Shown here piece after piece: positions 35,063 to 43,782 of a stretch of 64,000 nt of DNA; positions within the stretch are counted from its first letter, which is position 1; the number at the start of each line of letters is the position of its first letter. Position numbers and translations under genes: made by a program. The notes under the pieces are model-generated. The model searched no databases and had not been told where the DNA came from. It was given only the letters and a program-made list of their open reading frames with translations. The stretch lies in NCBI RefSeq assembly GCF_003289955.1, contig NZ_QLZR01000002.1, positions 682,001 through 746,000 of the forward strand. The letters run 5' to 3'. This DNA comes from Planococcus halotolerans. Lineage in GTDB: Bacteria; Bacillota; Bacilli; Bacillales_A; Planococcaceae.

Positions 35063-36280
35063 GTGGGGACGAAAATCGGTAAAATTGCAGCGGTCATGTT
35101 ATTGGTTTTGTTCAGTTTACTTTCATTCAGCGGCCAGTCTGATGCAGCCAGTTCGATTTATGTTACCAAAGGCAACACGTCCAGCAAAGTAGTTGCATTG
35201 ACCTTCGATGACGGATCTGATGGGACCAACATTAATAAGATCCTGGCCATCCTGTCAGCGCATAACGTCAAAGCTACATTTTTCCTTACCGGATCGGGAG
35301 CGGAAAAACATCCACAGGCGATTAAGAACATTGCAGCCAAAGGCCATCAGCTCGGCAACCATTCCTATTCCCACCCGGATTTCCGTACCATATCAGCCTC
35401 CCAGATGAAATCACAGCTCGACCGTACTGAAACCATTATCAAAAATCTAACCGGCAAATCGACCAAGCCTATTTTCAGAGCACCATACGGCGCGGTGAAC
35501 CCGAACGTACTGGCCGGAGTCGGAGCAGCAGGATACGGCTATACTATTCAATGGAATATCGACACTATTGACTGGCGCGGCGATTCCGCCACCACCATCA
35601 CCAATAAAGTGGTGAATAATATCGTACCAGGCAGCATTGTGCTGATGCACACAGGCGCCGGGGCACCGGGAACTCCGGTGGCATTGCCAAATATCATCAC
35701 CAAACTCAAAGCGAAAGGCTATTCGTTCGTCACAGTTTCCCAATTGCTGAACCTGCCGTCATCGCCGCCAGCGAGCAGAGGCACGACGTATACCGTTAAA
35801 GCCGGTGATACTTTGTATTCCATCGCCCAGCGCTTCAACACCACTGTCGCCAAAATTGCAGCTGCGAATAATATCGCCAATGTCAATCTGCTGCGGATTG
35901 GACAGGTCTTGAAAATCCCAGGCACAAGTACAGCGCCAACACCAACACCGCCGCCAGCTACTTCAACAACCTATACTGTTAAAGCCGGTGACACGCTTTA
36001 TTCTATCGCCAACCGCTATAACACGACCGTTGCGAAGATTGCCGCCGCAAACAATATCACAAACGTCAATTTGCTGCGCATTGGCCAGGTGTTGAAAATC
36101 CCAGGCACGACCACAACACCGCCGGCAGCCACAACGGTCAAATATACAGTCAAAGCAGGCGACACTTTATACAGCATCGCCGTTCGTTATAACACGACTG
36201 TTGCTAAAATTGCCGCTGCCAATAATATCACGAATGTTAACTTTCTCCGCATCGGACAGGTCTTGATCATTCCCCGGTAA
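35063..36280 (+). CDS. Secreted polysaccharide (peptidoglycan) deacetylase with three LysM domains
   Basis: 405 residues. Signal peptide (about 1-30, ending SGQSDAASS), NodB deacetylase domain (about 40-235) with metal and catalytic motifs ALTFDDGSDG, GNHSYSHPDF, FRAPYGAVNP, DWRGDS and VLMHTG. Then three near-identical LysM domains (each about 44 residues, YTVKAGDTLYSIA ... LRIGQVLKIP) joined by Thr/Pro linkers. It would remove acetyl groups from GlcNAc in peptidoglycan or related polymers at the cell wall. GTG 35063 sits 6 bases after AAGGGGTG; GTG 35054 is within that site. Ends at a strong terminator. Confidence 0.94.
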   Translation: MGTKIGKIAAVMLLVLFSLLSFSGQSDAASSIYVTKGNTSSKVVALTFDDGSDGTNINKILAILSAHNVKATFFLTGSGAEKHPQAIKNIAAKGHQLGNHSYSHPDFRTISASQMKSQLDRTETIIKNLTGKSTKPIFRAPYGAVNPNVLAGVGAAGYGYTIQWNIDTIDWRGDSATTITNKVVNNIVPGSIVLMHTGAGAPGTPVALPNIITKLKAKGYSFVTVSQLLNLPSSPPASRGTTYTVKAGDTLYSIAQRFNTTVAKIAAANNIANVNLLRIGQVLKIPGTSTAPTPTPPPATSTTYTVKAGDTLYSIANRYNTTVAKIAAANNITNVNLLRIGQVLKIPGTTTTPPAATTVKYTVKAGDTLYSIAVRYNTTVAKIAAANNITNVNFLRIGQVLIIPR

Positions 36281-36294
36281 TAAAGACAAGTGTT

Positions 36295-36321
36295 AAAAGC
36301 CAGGCATTAAGCCTGGCTTTT
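36295..36321 (+). terminator. Terminator of the LysM deacetylase gene
   Basis: AAAAGCCAGGC / GCCTGGCTTTT, perfect 11-bp stem, 5-base loop, T run. Confidence 0.9.
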
Positions 36322-36337
36322 TTATGGGAAAATATTT

Positions 36338-36390
36338 GGGGTGCGGCTTGAACTGGTTGGGGTGCGGGTCGAAGCGTTTGGGGTGCGGGT
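36338..36390 (-). repeat. 21-bp tandem repeat locus 3 (opposite orientation)
   Basis: On the minus strand three CGCACCCCAA units 21 bp apart (GTGCG on the plus strand at 36341, 36362 and 36383). The variable halves resemble locus 2 (ACGCTTCGACC versus ACGCTTCAACC). Again between convergent genes (36280 and 36515). Confidence 0.8.
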
Positions 36391-36514
36391 TACACTTTTC
36401 AGCCGCAGATCCGCCCTTAATAATGATAAATTAACCAATAAAAAATCGTCTTCACCACTTCACTCCTACACAAAGAAAAAGCCTCCACTAGATAAAGTGA
36501 AAACTTCCTCCCCT

Positions 36515-37066
36515 CTATACGCTCCTCCGCTCCCGCTTTCTGTAGAATCGGAAAATCACCAGAGGAATCAGCACCACAAACACGATCGCCAATAAAGGAA
36601 CGAGAAAAATCGAGATCGGCACCAATATTGCAGTGGCATCTTCAGCTGCCGCCACGGCGGGACTGAGAAATGCAGCTTCGCTGACTCCTTTTACTGCAGT
36701 GACAGCAGTATGTGAAGCTGTTGCGATACCGCCCCCGCCAATGATTGCGATGCTCCATTCGAGCAGCGGATTCATATCACCGATAAAAGACGCCGTCAGC
36801 AGTATGCCGGCGATTGCCGCAAGCGGTGTGGCAAGGACTTTCATAAAGGAACCGATTGCTGGAATGTAATTTACTGCAACTTCAAATAATGTAGCTGCAC
36901 CGAAAGCGATCAATGCCGGCGTGCTGCCAATCCAATTGAAACCTTCCGATAAAGTGGTCCAATCGATCCTGACAAAAATTCCGGTTATCAGCAAAGGGGT
37001 AAATATCCGAAAGCCTACAGTCGCACTCAGCGCGAGACCGATGCATATTGCAAGAATTGTCTCCAT
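36515..37066 (-). CDS. DUF4126 membrane protein
   Basis: 183 residues, about five hydrophobic segments. DUF4126 features: ICIGLALSATVGFRIFTPLL at the start, WIGSTPALIAFGAATLFEVA, YIPAIGSFMKVLATPLAAIAG and a Gly-rich GGGGIATASHTAVTA. Function unknown. A basic tail (YRKRERRS) faces the cytoplasm. Start ATG with GGAGGGGG upstream. Monocistronic. Confidence 0.85.
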   Translation of the reverse strand: METILAICIGLALSATVGFRIFTPLLITGIFVRIDWTTLSEGFNWIGSTPALIAFGAATLFEVAVNYIPAIGSFMKVLATPLAAIAGILLTASFIGDMNPLLEWSIAIIGGGGIATASHTAVTAVKGVSEAAFLSPAVAAAEDATAILVPISIFLVPLLAIVFVVLIPLVIFRFYRKRERRSV

Positions 37067-37152
37067 AACTTATCCCCCTCCGATCAGATAATTTATCTCT
37101 TCAATAAAAATGAATAAAACCGTATTCTTTATTCCTTTACCCTAAAACGGAA

Positions 37153-37194
37153 AAGGCAAGCGTTGGCCGGAAGTTGCCGGCTTGCGCTTGCCTT
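37153..37194 (-). terminator. Terminator of the main EPS operon
   Basis: AAGGCAAGCG (37153-37162) pairs with CGCTTGCCTT (37185-37194), with an inner GCCGG/CCGGC stem. It overlaps the stop codon of the sugar transferase gene and is followed by TTTTCC on the minus strand. Confidence 0.75.
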
Positions 37195-37825
37195 ATTTTT
37201 TATCAGTTTTGGGTGCAATATAGACTTCATCGGATTTAAACACTTTGACGAAAGTTTTCATCAAAATGTAGAAGTCCAGCTTTAAACTCTTTTTTTGGAT
37301 GTATTCAATATCCAAATCGATTTTTTCGTCCCAAGTCAACAGGTTACGGCCGCTGATCTGTGCCCAGCCCGTCACGCCAGGTTTTAACTGCAAACGCTGC
37401 ATCTGGTACTCGTTATAATTATCTGTCTGCCCTGTGACCGTCGGCCTTGGCCCGATAAAGGACATATCGCCTTTCAGGATATTGATAAGCTGCGGCAACT
37501 CGTCGAGACTGGTTTTCCGAAGGAAGTTGCCCACCTTTGTGATTCGGGGGTCGTTATCCACCAATACCTTATGGACATCTACATTCGCTTTATACATAGT
37601 CCGGAATTTATAGATGATAAAATGTTTCCCATCTTTTCCTCCACGCTTCTGAGTAAAAAATATGGAACCTTTTGATTCCGCCTTTATGGCAATCGCGATG
37701 ATAACAAAAAGTGGTGTAAGCAAAAACAATAACAGAGATGAAAAGAAGATTTCCGCCAGGCGTCCGAGATATACAGACCACAGGGACCGACGTTTATGTG
37801 TAAATCGTAAATTTTCAGTGACCAT
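37193..37825 (-). CDS. Priming sugar-1-phosphate transferase (EpsL/WbaP-like)
   Basis: 210 residues, the short form of the polyisoprenyl-phosphate hexose-1-phosphate transferase family. One membrane hairpin (FFSSLLLFLLTPLFVIIAIA), then IFFTQKRGGKDGKHFIIYKF, the catalytic DELPQLINILKGDMSFIGPR and PGVTGWAQISGRN. It starts repeat-unit assembly on undecaprenyl phosphate. Last gene of the 13-gene operon. ATG 37825 is fixed by GGGGAGG 7 bases upstream; the longer frame overlaps the upstream gene and is not needed. Confidence 0.93.
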   Translation of the reverse strand: MVTENLRFTHKRRSLWSVYLGRLAEIFFSSLLLFLLTPLFVIIAIAIKAESKGSIFFTQKRGGKDGKHFIIYKFRTMYKANVDVHKVLVDNDPRITKVGNFLRKTSLDELPQLINILKGDMSFIGPRPTVTGQTDNYNEYQMQRLQLKPGVTGWAQISGRNLLTWDEKIDLDIEYIQKKSLKLDFYILMKTFVKVFKSDEVYIAPKTDKK

Positions 37826-37851
37826 TGCTTTACCTCCCCTTTTTATAGCTT

Positions 37852-39126
37852 CTAGAGTCTCCATAAATTCAATGATTCCGGTTTATTTTTCTTGTTAAGA
37901 ACACTCTTGATATCAAACACGATAGAGGATTCGTTTTTCAACAATTTCCGGATGGGTTTCCAGCCTGCATCACGTATTTCCTTATGAGGAACTGCGAGAA
38001 TCACAGCATCTGCAGGTGCGAGTTCCTGCCATGGCGTCAGCCGTATTCCGAATTGAAGCTCCACCTGTTCCGGATCTGCCAGGCTGTCCGCCACTTGGAG
38101 TTGAAGGCCAAATTGCTGCAACTCCTCGATCATGTCAAAGACTTTCGATTTTTCGATAACCGCAGAATCCTCTTTATTGGTTACACCGATTACTACTACC
38201 GCTGCTGATTGCAGCGGCAGGCTGAGCTGGTTCATTTCTTTGATGATGGAGTTGGCAATGGATTGACCAATGCCATCATTGACCCTTAGAGCCGAAAGAA
38301 TGATTTCCGGATGATGCCCGACTGCAAGTGCACGGTGAGTCAGTTGATAGGAATCCTGGGCTTTTCCGTGATTGCCGCTAAATCCGGGGCTGAATCTTAA
38401 AAAATCTTTTTTTACCGCTGCAGTCCGCAGCACATCCTGGGTATCGATATCCATCAATTTGAAAATTGCAGCGAGCTCATTCATCAAAGCCGTATTAACT
38501 GTCTGCTGGACCGTATTGACCAGCTCAGCTGCTTCTGCGACCCTGATCGACTCTGCTTTGTGGACTCTTTGCCCAAACACATTCATATAAATTTCCGAAA
38601 TATAATCCAGCACCGAACTGTTCTGTCCCGCAATTATTTTGGCGGGTTTTGCGGCAGCCGTGCTATCGAATTGTTCACGTAAGTCGTCTGGGGAAAAGCC
38701 GACAAAAAATTGCTTTCCAGCCTCCAATCCGGAAAAACGTTCCAGAACAGGGATACATTTTTCTTCCGTAACACCGGGGTATACGGCTGATGAAATAACC
38801 ACTACCGCTCCTTTTTTCATATGGCTGCCGGCGACTTCGCAGGCTTTCAATAACAACGATAAATCCGGATGCTTACTGACGCTGATGGTGACAGGCACCG
38901 ATATGATCAACAGTGCAGCTTCGGCAATCCTTTCCGGATTATCCAATATTTCAATTGTCGAACCCCTCAGCACGTTATGTTGTGACTGCCCAAAATCCGG
39001 GTCTCCATCAAATTCCCCTTCCAGGTCATAAACAAGGACCGGATACATCTTCGCGAAGTCATTGGCAATCGGCAATCCAGCAAACCTTAATCCAATAACG
39101 CCTATTATTAAATTTTCCGTCATCAT
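37852..39126 (-). CDS. UDP-sugar 6-dehydrogenase homologue lacking catalytic residues (probable pseudoenzyme)
   Basis: 424 residues, full length for the UDP-GlcNAc/ManNAc dehydrogenase (WbpA/VipA/CapL) family, and aligned throughout: LIIGVIGLRFAGLPIANDF, VISSAVYPGVTEEKCIP, FFVGFSPDDLREQF, ALMNELAAIF. The key sites are changed. The glycine-rich loop has Arg (GLRFAGLP for GLGYVGLP). SPERINPG is SPDDLREQ. AAKxxENTQRDVN is AAELVNTVQQTVN (Lys lost). GGHCIPVDPYYL is GNHGKAQDSYQL, so the catalytic Cys is Gly. The frame is clean with no stop, so this is divergence rather than a sequencing slip. It lies between galU and the priming transferase. A binding or regulatory role is inferred. Confidence 0.85.
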   Translation of the reverse strand: MMTENLIIGVIGLRFAGLPIANDFAKMYPVLVYDLEGEFDGDPDFGQSQHNVLRGSTIEILDNPERIAEAALLIISVPVTISVSKHPDLSLLLKACEVAGSHMKKGAVVVISSAVYPGVTEEKCIPVLERFSGLEAGKQFFVGFSPDDLREQFDSTAAAKPAKIIAGQNSSVLDYISEIYMNVFGQRVHKAESIRVAEAAELVNTVQQTVNTALMNELAAIFKLMDIDTQDVLRTAAVKKDFLRFSPGFSGNHGKAQDSYQLTHRALAVGHHPEIILSALRVNDGIGQSIANSIIKEMNQLSLPLQSAAVVVIGVTNKEDSAVIEKSKVFDMIEELQQFGLQLQVADSLADPEQVELQFGIRLTPWQELAPADAVILAVPHKEIRDAGWKPIRKLLKNESSIVFDIKSVLNKKNKPESLNLWRL

Positions 39127-39187
39127 GCAGGATTCTTCCCTCCTCCAGCCAATTGCCTCAACTTCATATATTTCATCAAGACTGCCG

Positions 39188-40069
39188 TTATTCTTTCATA
39201 ATCAAAGGTTCGTTCAATTTCTTTTCAAAAAGTTCCAATAATTTATCGCGCAGCTCCGGGCGTTTTAATGCAAATTCGATGGTCGTTTCGATATAACCGA
39301 ATTTCTCTCCAACATCGTAGCGCTGGCCATCAAATTCATAGGCATATACTTGCTGTTCCTCGTTCAATTTCTGGATGGCATCCGTCAATTGAATTTCGCC
39401 GCCAGCTCCAACTTGATGTTCACCCAGGTATTTAAAAATCTTCGGATCCAGGATATAGCGGCCCATGATTGCACAATTGGAAGGCGCAGTCCCCGGTGCC
39501 GGCTTTTCGACAAAATTACGTACTTTCATCAGCTTACCGTCCCGCTCGAGTGGATCGACAATGCCGTAACGGCTCGTTTCGTCTTCCGGCACCTGTTTTA
39601 CGCCAATGATACTTTTTCCCGTTTGTTCATATTGATTCATCAATTGAGCAAGGCATGGCTCTTCATTGACAACGATATCGTCACCGAGCAAAACCGCAAA
39701 TGGTTCATCGCCGATGAATTTGCGCGCTGACCATATGGCGTGGCCGAGTCCAAGCGGTTGTTTTTGGCGGATATAATGAATTTCCACCTGGGAAGTTTCC
39801 GTAACCGAATCGAGCATATCAAGCTTCCCTTTATTCCGAAGCGTATCTTCCAGTTCATAGGCATGATCGAAATGATCTTCAATCGCACGCTTCCCTTTAC
39901 CGGTGACAATGATGATGTCCTCAATTCCGGAAGCGATTGCTTCTTCAACGATATACTGGATAGTCGGCTTGTCGACGATTGGAAGCATTTCTTTCGGCAA
40001 CGCTTTTGTCGCTGGCAGGAACCGTGTACCGAGTCCCGCTGCTGGAATGATGGCTTTTCTGATTTGCAT
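39188..40069 (-). CDS. galU: UTP-glucose-1-phosphate uridylyltransferase
   Basis: 293 residues. Makes UDP-glucose from UTP and glucose-1-phosphate for EPS and teichoic acid glycosylation. Nucleotide-binding [20 protein letters not shown] with [51 protein letters not shown] and VLLGDDIV are diagnostic of GalU/GtaB. In the EPS operon, 20 bases after the flippase gene. GGGAGG 6 bases before the ATG. Since UDP-glucose is the usual substrate of the dehydrogenase family encoded next, the inactive look of that neighbour stands out. Confidence 0.96.
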   Translation of the reverse strand: MQIRKAIIPAAGLGTRFLPATKALPKEMLPIVDKPTIQYIVEEAIASGIEDIIIVTGKGKRAIEDHFDHAYELEDTLRNKGKLDMLDSVTETSQVEIHYIRQKQPLGLGHAIWSARKFIGDEPFAVLLGDDIVVNEEPCLAQLMNQYEQTGKSIIGVKQVPEDETSRYGIVDPLERDGKLMKVRNFVEKPAPGTAPSNCAIMGRYILDPKIFKYLGEHQVGAGGEIQLTDAIQKLNEEQQVYAYEFDGQRYDVGEKFGYIETTIEFALKRPELRDKLLELFEKKLNEPLIMKE

Positions 40070-40089
40070 AATAATTCCCTCCTGGTGTA

Positions 40090-41634
40090 TTAGATTTTTC
40101 CTTGCTCAACTGCTGTATCCGCTTTGCGGAACTTCTTTTTGATTTCTTCAGCAATAATGCTTACCTCATCTATTTTAGTAAATAGAATGACCATAAAGTA
40201 AATGCCTGCGGCTGCGGCAATCGACAGCAGCAGCGCAATATTCTGATGAATAGCCAAAGTCAGTGCTTCGAAAATCAGTTTGGCGCTGATGCCCATGATT
40301 ACGGAAGCAAAGCTGATTTTCGCAAATGAAACGAGCATTTGCCTTGCACCGAGTGGACCAATCTTACGGCGAAGACAATAAAACATTAAACTTGCACCTG
40401 TCAAAGCAGCTATGGAAGTTGCCAGTGCCAATCCACCGACTCCGAGGAATCTGGATAGGATAATATTAAAAACGATGTTAATCACCACTGAGATTGACGA
40501 TATTATCATTGGCGTCTTGGTATCTTCCAGTGAGTAGAAAGCTTTCACCAAAGTTGAGTGGATGCCAATTCCAATCATACCCACAGCGTAGAAGAGCAAG
40601 GAAATCGAAGTCATTGCCACCGCTTCTGCGCCAAATTCCCCTCTTCCGAATACCAGTTTGATAATGGGTTGAGAGAAAATCATCACCCCGACTGTGGCAG
40701 GGACAACAAACAAACTTATAGCAGTAATAGATTTTGATAATGCCTCTTTCATTCCCTTGAAGTTGCGGACGACCGCCATTCTCGAGATGCTCGGATACAT
40801 GACAGTGACAATACTCACTACGAACAATCCCGTGATGAAAGTTTCAATTTTAAAGGCGTAATTTAAAGCAGAAATGCCTCCCACTGCAATTTGCGAAGCC
40901 AGCGTCCTGTCAATAATGATATTCAGTTGGTAAATCGAAGAGCCGATTATCACGGGTATTGACAGTACGATCATCCGCTTCAAATAAAAATCCTTAAAAT
41001 TTACTCTAAACTTATAGTAATAGCCCTTTTTATAAGCATAAACGATGACAATCAAAGCCTGTACTATGACGGCAAGCACACTGCCATAAACCAATATGTA
41101 AACACCATAAGTGGCGCTCAAGGCAATGGATGCTGTTGTTATTAAAATCATCGGAATGACAGCAAGCTGAGGTACTTTATAGGCATCATTGACCTGGAGA
41201 TTGGCATCCATAATATAAAGCATGCCAGTAAAATAGACTGAGACGATGCTTATTCTGGTAAACAGGATTGCCAATTCGAGCGTTTCCCCTCTAAACCCCG
41301 AAGCAAACAGGAAGATCAATGGTTCTGTAAAAAGGAACACGACGACCACGATGACCGTACACAGCAGCAGGATAAAATTCAATACATTATTTGTGAATTC
41401 AATCGCTGCATCTTTTCCCTGCTCATTGTCAATTTTGCTGTAGAGAGGTATATAGCCGGTCGCGATGCCTGCACCGATCAGTGCAAAAATGACTGCTGGA
41501 ATCGTCAATGAAATGATATAAGCATCTGTTATATTGGAAGCCCCGTAATAATAGGAAAAAACGATTTCCTTGATCAGGCTGGTAATCTTGACAATGATAG
41601 TTACCGCCATTAGGGCAATGATTGTTTTTTTCAT
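40090..41634 (-). CDS. MurJ/MviN-family lipid-linked oligosaccharide flippase (Wzx role)
   Basis: 514 residues, 14 predicted membrane segments of the MOP superfamily. The N-terminus ([39 protein letters not shown]) is typical of MurJ, not of Wzx/RfbX, as are [15 protein letters not shown] and [17 protein letters not shown]. Within an EPS operon the job is probably flipping the undecaprenyl-linked repeat unit, although lipid II flipping cannot be excluded from sequence. It lies between a kinase-like gene and galU. The ribosome site is weak (GTGAGAAC). Confidence 0.88.
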   Translation of the reverse strand: MKKTIIALMAVTIIVKITSLIKEIVFSYYYGASNITDAYIISLTIPAVIFALIGAGIATGYIPLYSKIDNEQGKDAAIEFTNNVLNFILLLCTVIVVVVFLFTEPLIFLFASGFRGETLELAILFTRISIVSVYFTGMLYIMDANLQVNDAYKVPQLAVIPMILITTASIALSATYGVYILVYGSVLAVIVQALIVIVYAYKKGYYYKFRVNFKDFYLKRMIVLSIPVIIGSSIYQLNIIIDRTLASQIAVGGISALNYAFKIETFITGLFVVSIVTVMYPSISRMAVVRNFKGMKEALSKSITAISLFVVPATVGVMIFSQPIIKLVFGRGEFGAEAVAMTSISLLFYAVGMIGIGIHSTLVKAFYSLEDTKTPMIISSISVVINIVFNIILSRFLGVGGLALATSIAALTGASLMFYCLRRKIGPLGARQMLVSFAKISFASVIMGISAKLIFEALTLAIHQNIALLLSIAAAAGIYFMVILFTKIDEVSIIAEEIKKKFRKADTAVEQGKI

Positions 41635-41668
41635 ATGTTCTCACTTCCGCTCTCTAACTTGAAATTTA

Positions 41669-42790
41669 TTACTTTCGCCAGGGCATATCAGGCAGTGCAT
41701 CAAGTGAAACCACGTATTCCATGAATTTCCGATATTCGTTGTGGAGCCATTCAAGATGTAGAGGTTCTGTTTTGGTCCATCTCCTCAAATACATGTTCAA
41801 AAAGAAAATATTTAAATATTCATCTTTTCTTTCTGCTTCAAACTCCATACCGAAAAGTTCAAAAGCATGGGAATAATAGTCGTCATAGTCTCCGTTCATA
41901 TAACTTCTGATAAATGAATATCGTTTATTATTTATGGCTTCATTCCACATAAAGCCGAAGAAATCATAAAAAAGATACAATTTCCCTGCTAACTCCCAGT
42001 CTATGAAAAAGACTTTATTGGACTCTTCCTTATCAATCAGAATATTCGAAGACCAAAGATCTCCGTGGATATTAACAGTGACAAATGGCGTTTTCAGCAA
42101 ATCATAGCTTATTCCATTAAAGATGTCCTCAAGAAATTGATTTTTTAAAGGTAATTCTCCCCAAATCTCTTCAGGGGTCACCCATTGGAAATCTCCGTAG
42201 GATACCACTTTTTCGAAATACTCCAAGTACCTGCGGAAAATTTCATTTACAACGAAATTAAAATCGTAATTATCCCAGTAAGAGCTAGCCTTATAGTCTG
42301 TATAGCGTTCAATAATCATCTGTCTAGTTTCAATGATATCGATTATTGGAGGTACTGGAAAATGAGGGCTGAATTGCTTATAAAAAGCTACTTTTCTCTT
42401 AAAAGTCCCTCTATCACTAAAAGCTATTAGGATCTCTTTGTTTTCAAAATCAAAAATTTTCACATCATTCCCGTTTCCTCCGGGCAAATAGACTTTGCCT
42501 TTAAAGTTAGTTTTTGTTTTATGCTCAATGAATAATTTTTTATTAAAGTAAATAGCCATCGCTTTTGTCATCGTCGTTTTGGTGAAAGATCGTCCATTGA
42601 CAAAATTTATGACTGGGAGTCCCTGGCTGAATAATTCATTGGATTTTTTCGAAATGTTTTTATCATCGAGATGGATATATGTTAAGGATTCGTCAAAGCG
42701 ATAACTCCCTGGAAAAAGGAATTGTTGATTTTCTAAGAAGCCATCAACAACTTTCTTTTTTCGATTATAATATTCCACCAATCTCTTCAT
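41669..42790 (-). CDS. Aminoglycoside-phosphotransferase-fold kinase-like protein of the EPS operon
   Basis: 373 residues. The C-terminal half has the APH/choline-kinase catalytic loop VNIHGDLWSSNILIDKEE (HGDxxxxN) and metal site VFFIDWELAG (IDWE), with a helical tail. The first 130 residues are basic and divergent (KVYLPGGNGNDVKIFDF). Such kinases in polysaccharide loci may phosphorylate a sugar or add phosphocholine or phosphoethanolamine precursors. The substrate is not known. ATG start; 34 bases between it and murJ. Confidence 0.78.
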   Translation of the reverse strand: MKRLVEYYNRKKKVVDGFLENQQFLFPGSYRFDESLTYIHLDDKNISKKSNELFSQGLPVINFVNGRSFTKTTMTKAMAIYFNKKLFIEHKTKTNFKGKVYLPGGNGNDVKIFDFENKEILIAFSDRGTFKRKVAFYKQFSPHFPVPPIIDIIETRQMIIERYTDYKASSYWDNYDFNFVVNEIFRRYLEYFEKVVSYGDFQWVTPEEIWGELPLKNQFLEDIFNGISYDLLKTPFVTVNIHGDLWSSNILIDKEESNKVFFIDWELAGKLYLFYDFFGFMWNEAINNKRYSFIRSYMNGDYDDYYSHAFELFGMEFEAERKDEYLNIFFLNMYLRRWTKTEPLHLEWLHNEYRKFMEYVVSLDALPDMPWRK

Positions 42791-42820
42791 CTTTTCACCT
42801 CATTTCTTTGGAACGCGTTT

Positions 42821-43750
42821 TCACAATAACAGCTGGACGCGCATTTTTAAGTATACGAGCATGAGCTTGATACTCCGGATACCGTTCGATAGATTGAATA
42901 TCCGGATGAAATCATCATAATTGCTGATCAGCTCCTTGATATCTTCTTTATAGAGCAGGCTGCTGTTGCGGTCCAGCCGATAAAGGATCGCACCGGCAAT
43001 GCGATAGGAGTCGATGGCCGCAATCGCTTCGTTTCTTCTTTTTTGATCCTTCACCCGGGTGTAAATATACTGTTTAACCGCTTCCATCCATTCAATATCT
43101 TTTTTAATCTTGTCCATCGAATTCTCACTCAGGCTCCCCGGCTGGCCGATATGGTATTCAGTCAGGTAATCCCGGACCGCCAGCACTTCCGTATCGTTCA
43201 CAAGCACTTTGGAAAAGAAAATCATATCTTCTCCCCAGCTGACTCCCGGACTGAAACGGATGCCGTACTCATCGAGAAAAGATTTTTTGATAAGCCATGA
43301 ATTCAAATGTGGATTGCACGTGTTGAGCAGGAATTTCTCCAGAATATCGCCTTCCGCAAAATTGAGCCTGGCTTTCTTTCTCCCTTTTTCCGTCACGTAG
43401 GAATGTCCGCAATAACAGACGTTTTCACCGCCGGCTTTCCATACCATCTTCGACAGGAAATCAGGATGCAGAATATCATCGGCATCCAAGAAGGAAATAT
43501 ATTCACCTCTTGCCAGGTCGATCGCATTATTGCGGGTAACGGAAACACCTTGGTTGCGTTGCTTGAAATAGATGATCCTTGAATCTTTTCTCTTATATTC
43601 GAGTGCTATTTCATGGCTGCTGTCGGTTGATCCGTCATTGATCATGATTAGTTCAAAATCCTTAAAAGTCTGCTGGAGTACAGATTCGATGCTGAAGCGG
43701 AGCCTTGCCGCTTTATTATAAATAGGCATTATCACTGAAACTTTTGGCAC
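42821..43750 (-). CDS. Glycosyltransferase family 2
   Basis: 309 residues. GT-A fold: PKVSVIMPIYNKAARLRFS, IMINDGSTDSSHEIALEY, NQGVSVTRNNAIDLARGEY and the DxD in YISFLDADDILHPDF. It adds one sugar to the lipid-linked repeat unit at the inner membrane face; donor unknown. GTG 43750 (MPKVSV) is chosen because AAGGTG lies 8 bases upstream; GTG at 43759 overlaps it. Confidence 0.92.
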   Translation of the reverse strand: MPKVSVIMPIYNKAARLRFSIESVLQQTFKDFELIMINDGSTDSSHEIALEYKRKDSRIIYFKQRNQGVSVTRNNAIDLARGEYISFLDADDILHPDFLSKMVWKAGGENVCYCGHSYVTEKGRKKARLNFAEGDILEKFLLNTCNPHLNSWLIKKSFLDEYGIRFSPGVSWGEDMIFFSKVLVNDTEVLAVRDYLTEYHIGQPGSLSENSMDKIKKDIEWMEAVKQYIYTRVKDQKRRNEAIAAIDSYRIAGAILYRLDRNSSLLYKEDIKELISNYDDFIRIFNLSNGIRSIKLMLVYLKMRVQLLL

Positions 43751-43782
43751 TATCCTCACACCTTCCGCGTTTGTATGAATTG

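Noticed and set aside
37138-37144. Sigma-B -10 (GGGTAA) before the DUF4126 gene
   Set aside because: No GTTT-type -35 at the right distance, and it overlaps the terminator region of the EPS operon.
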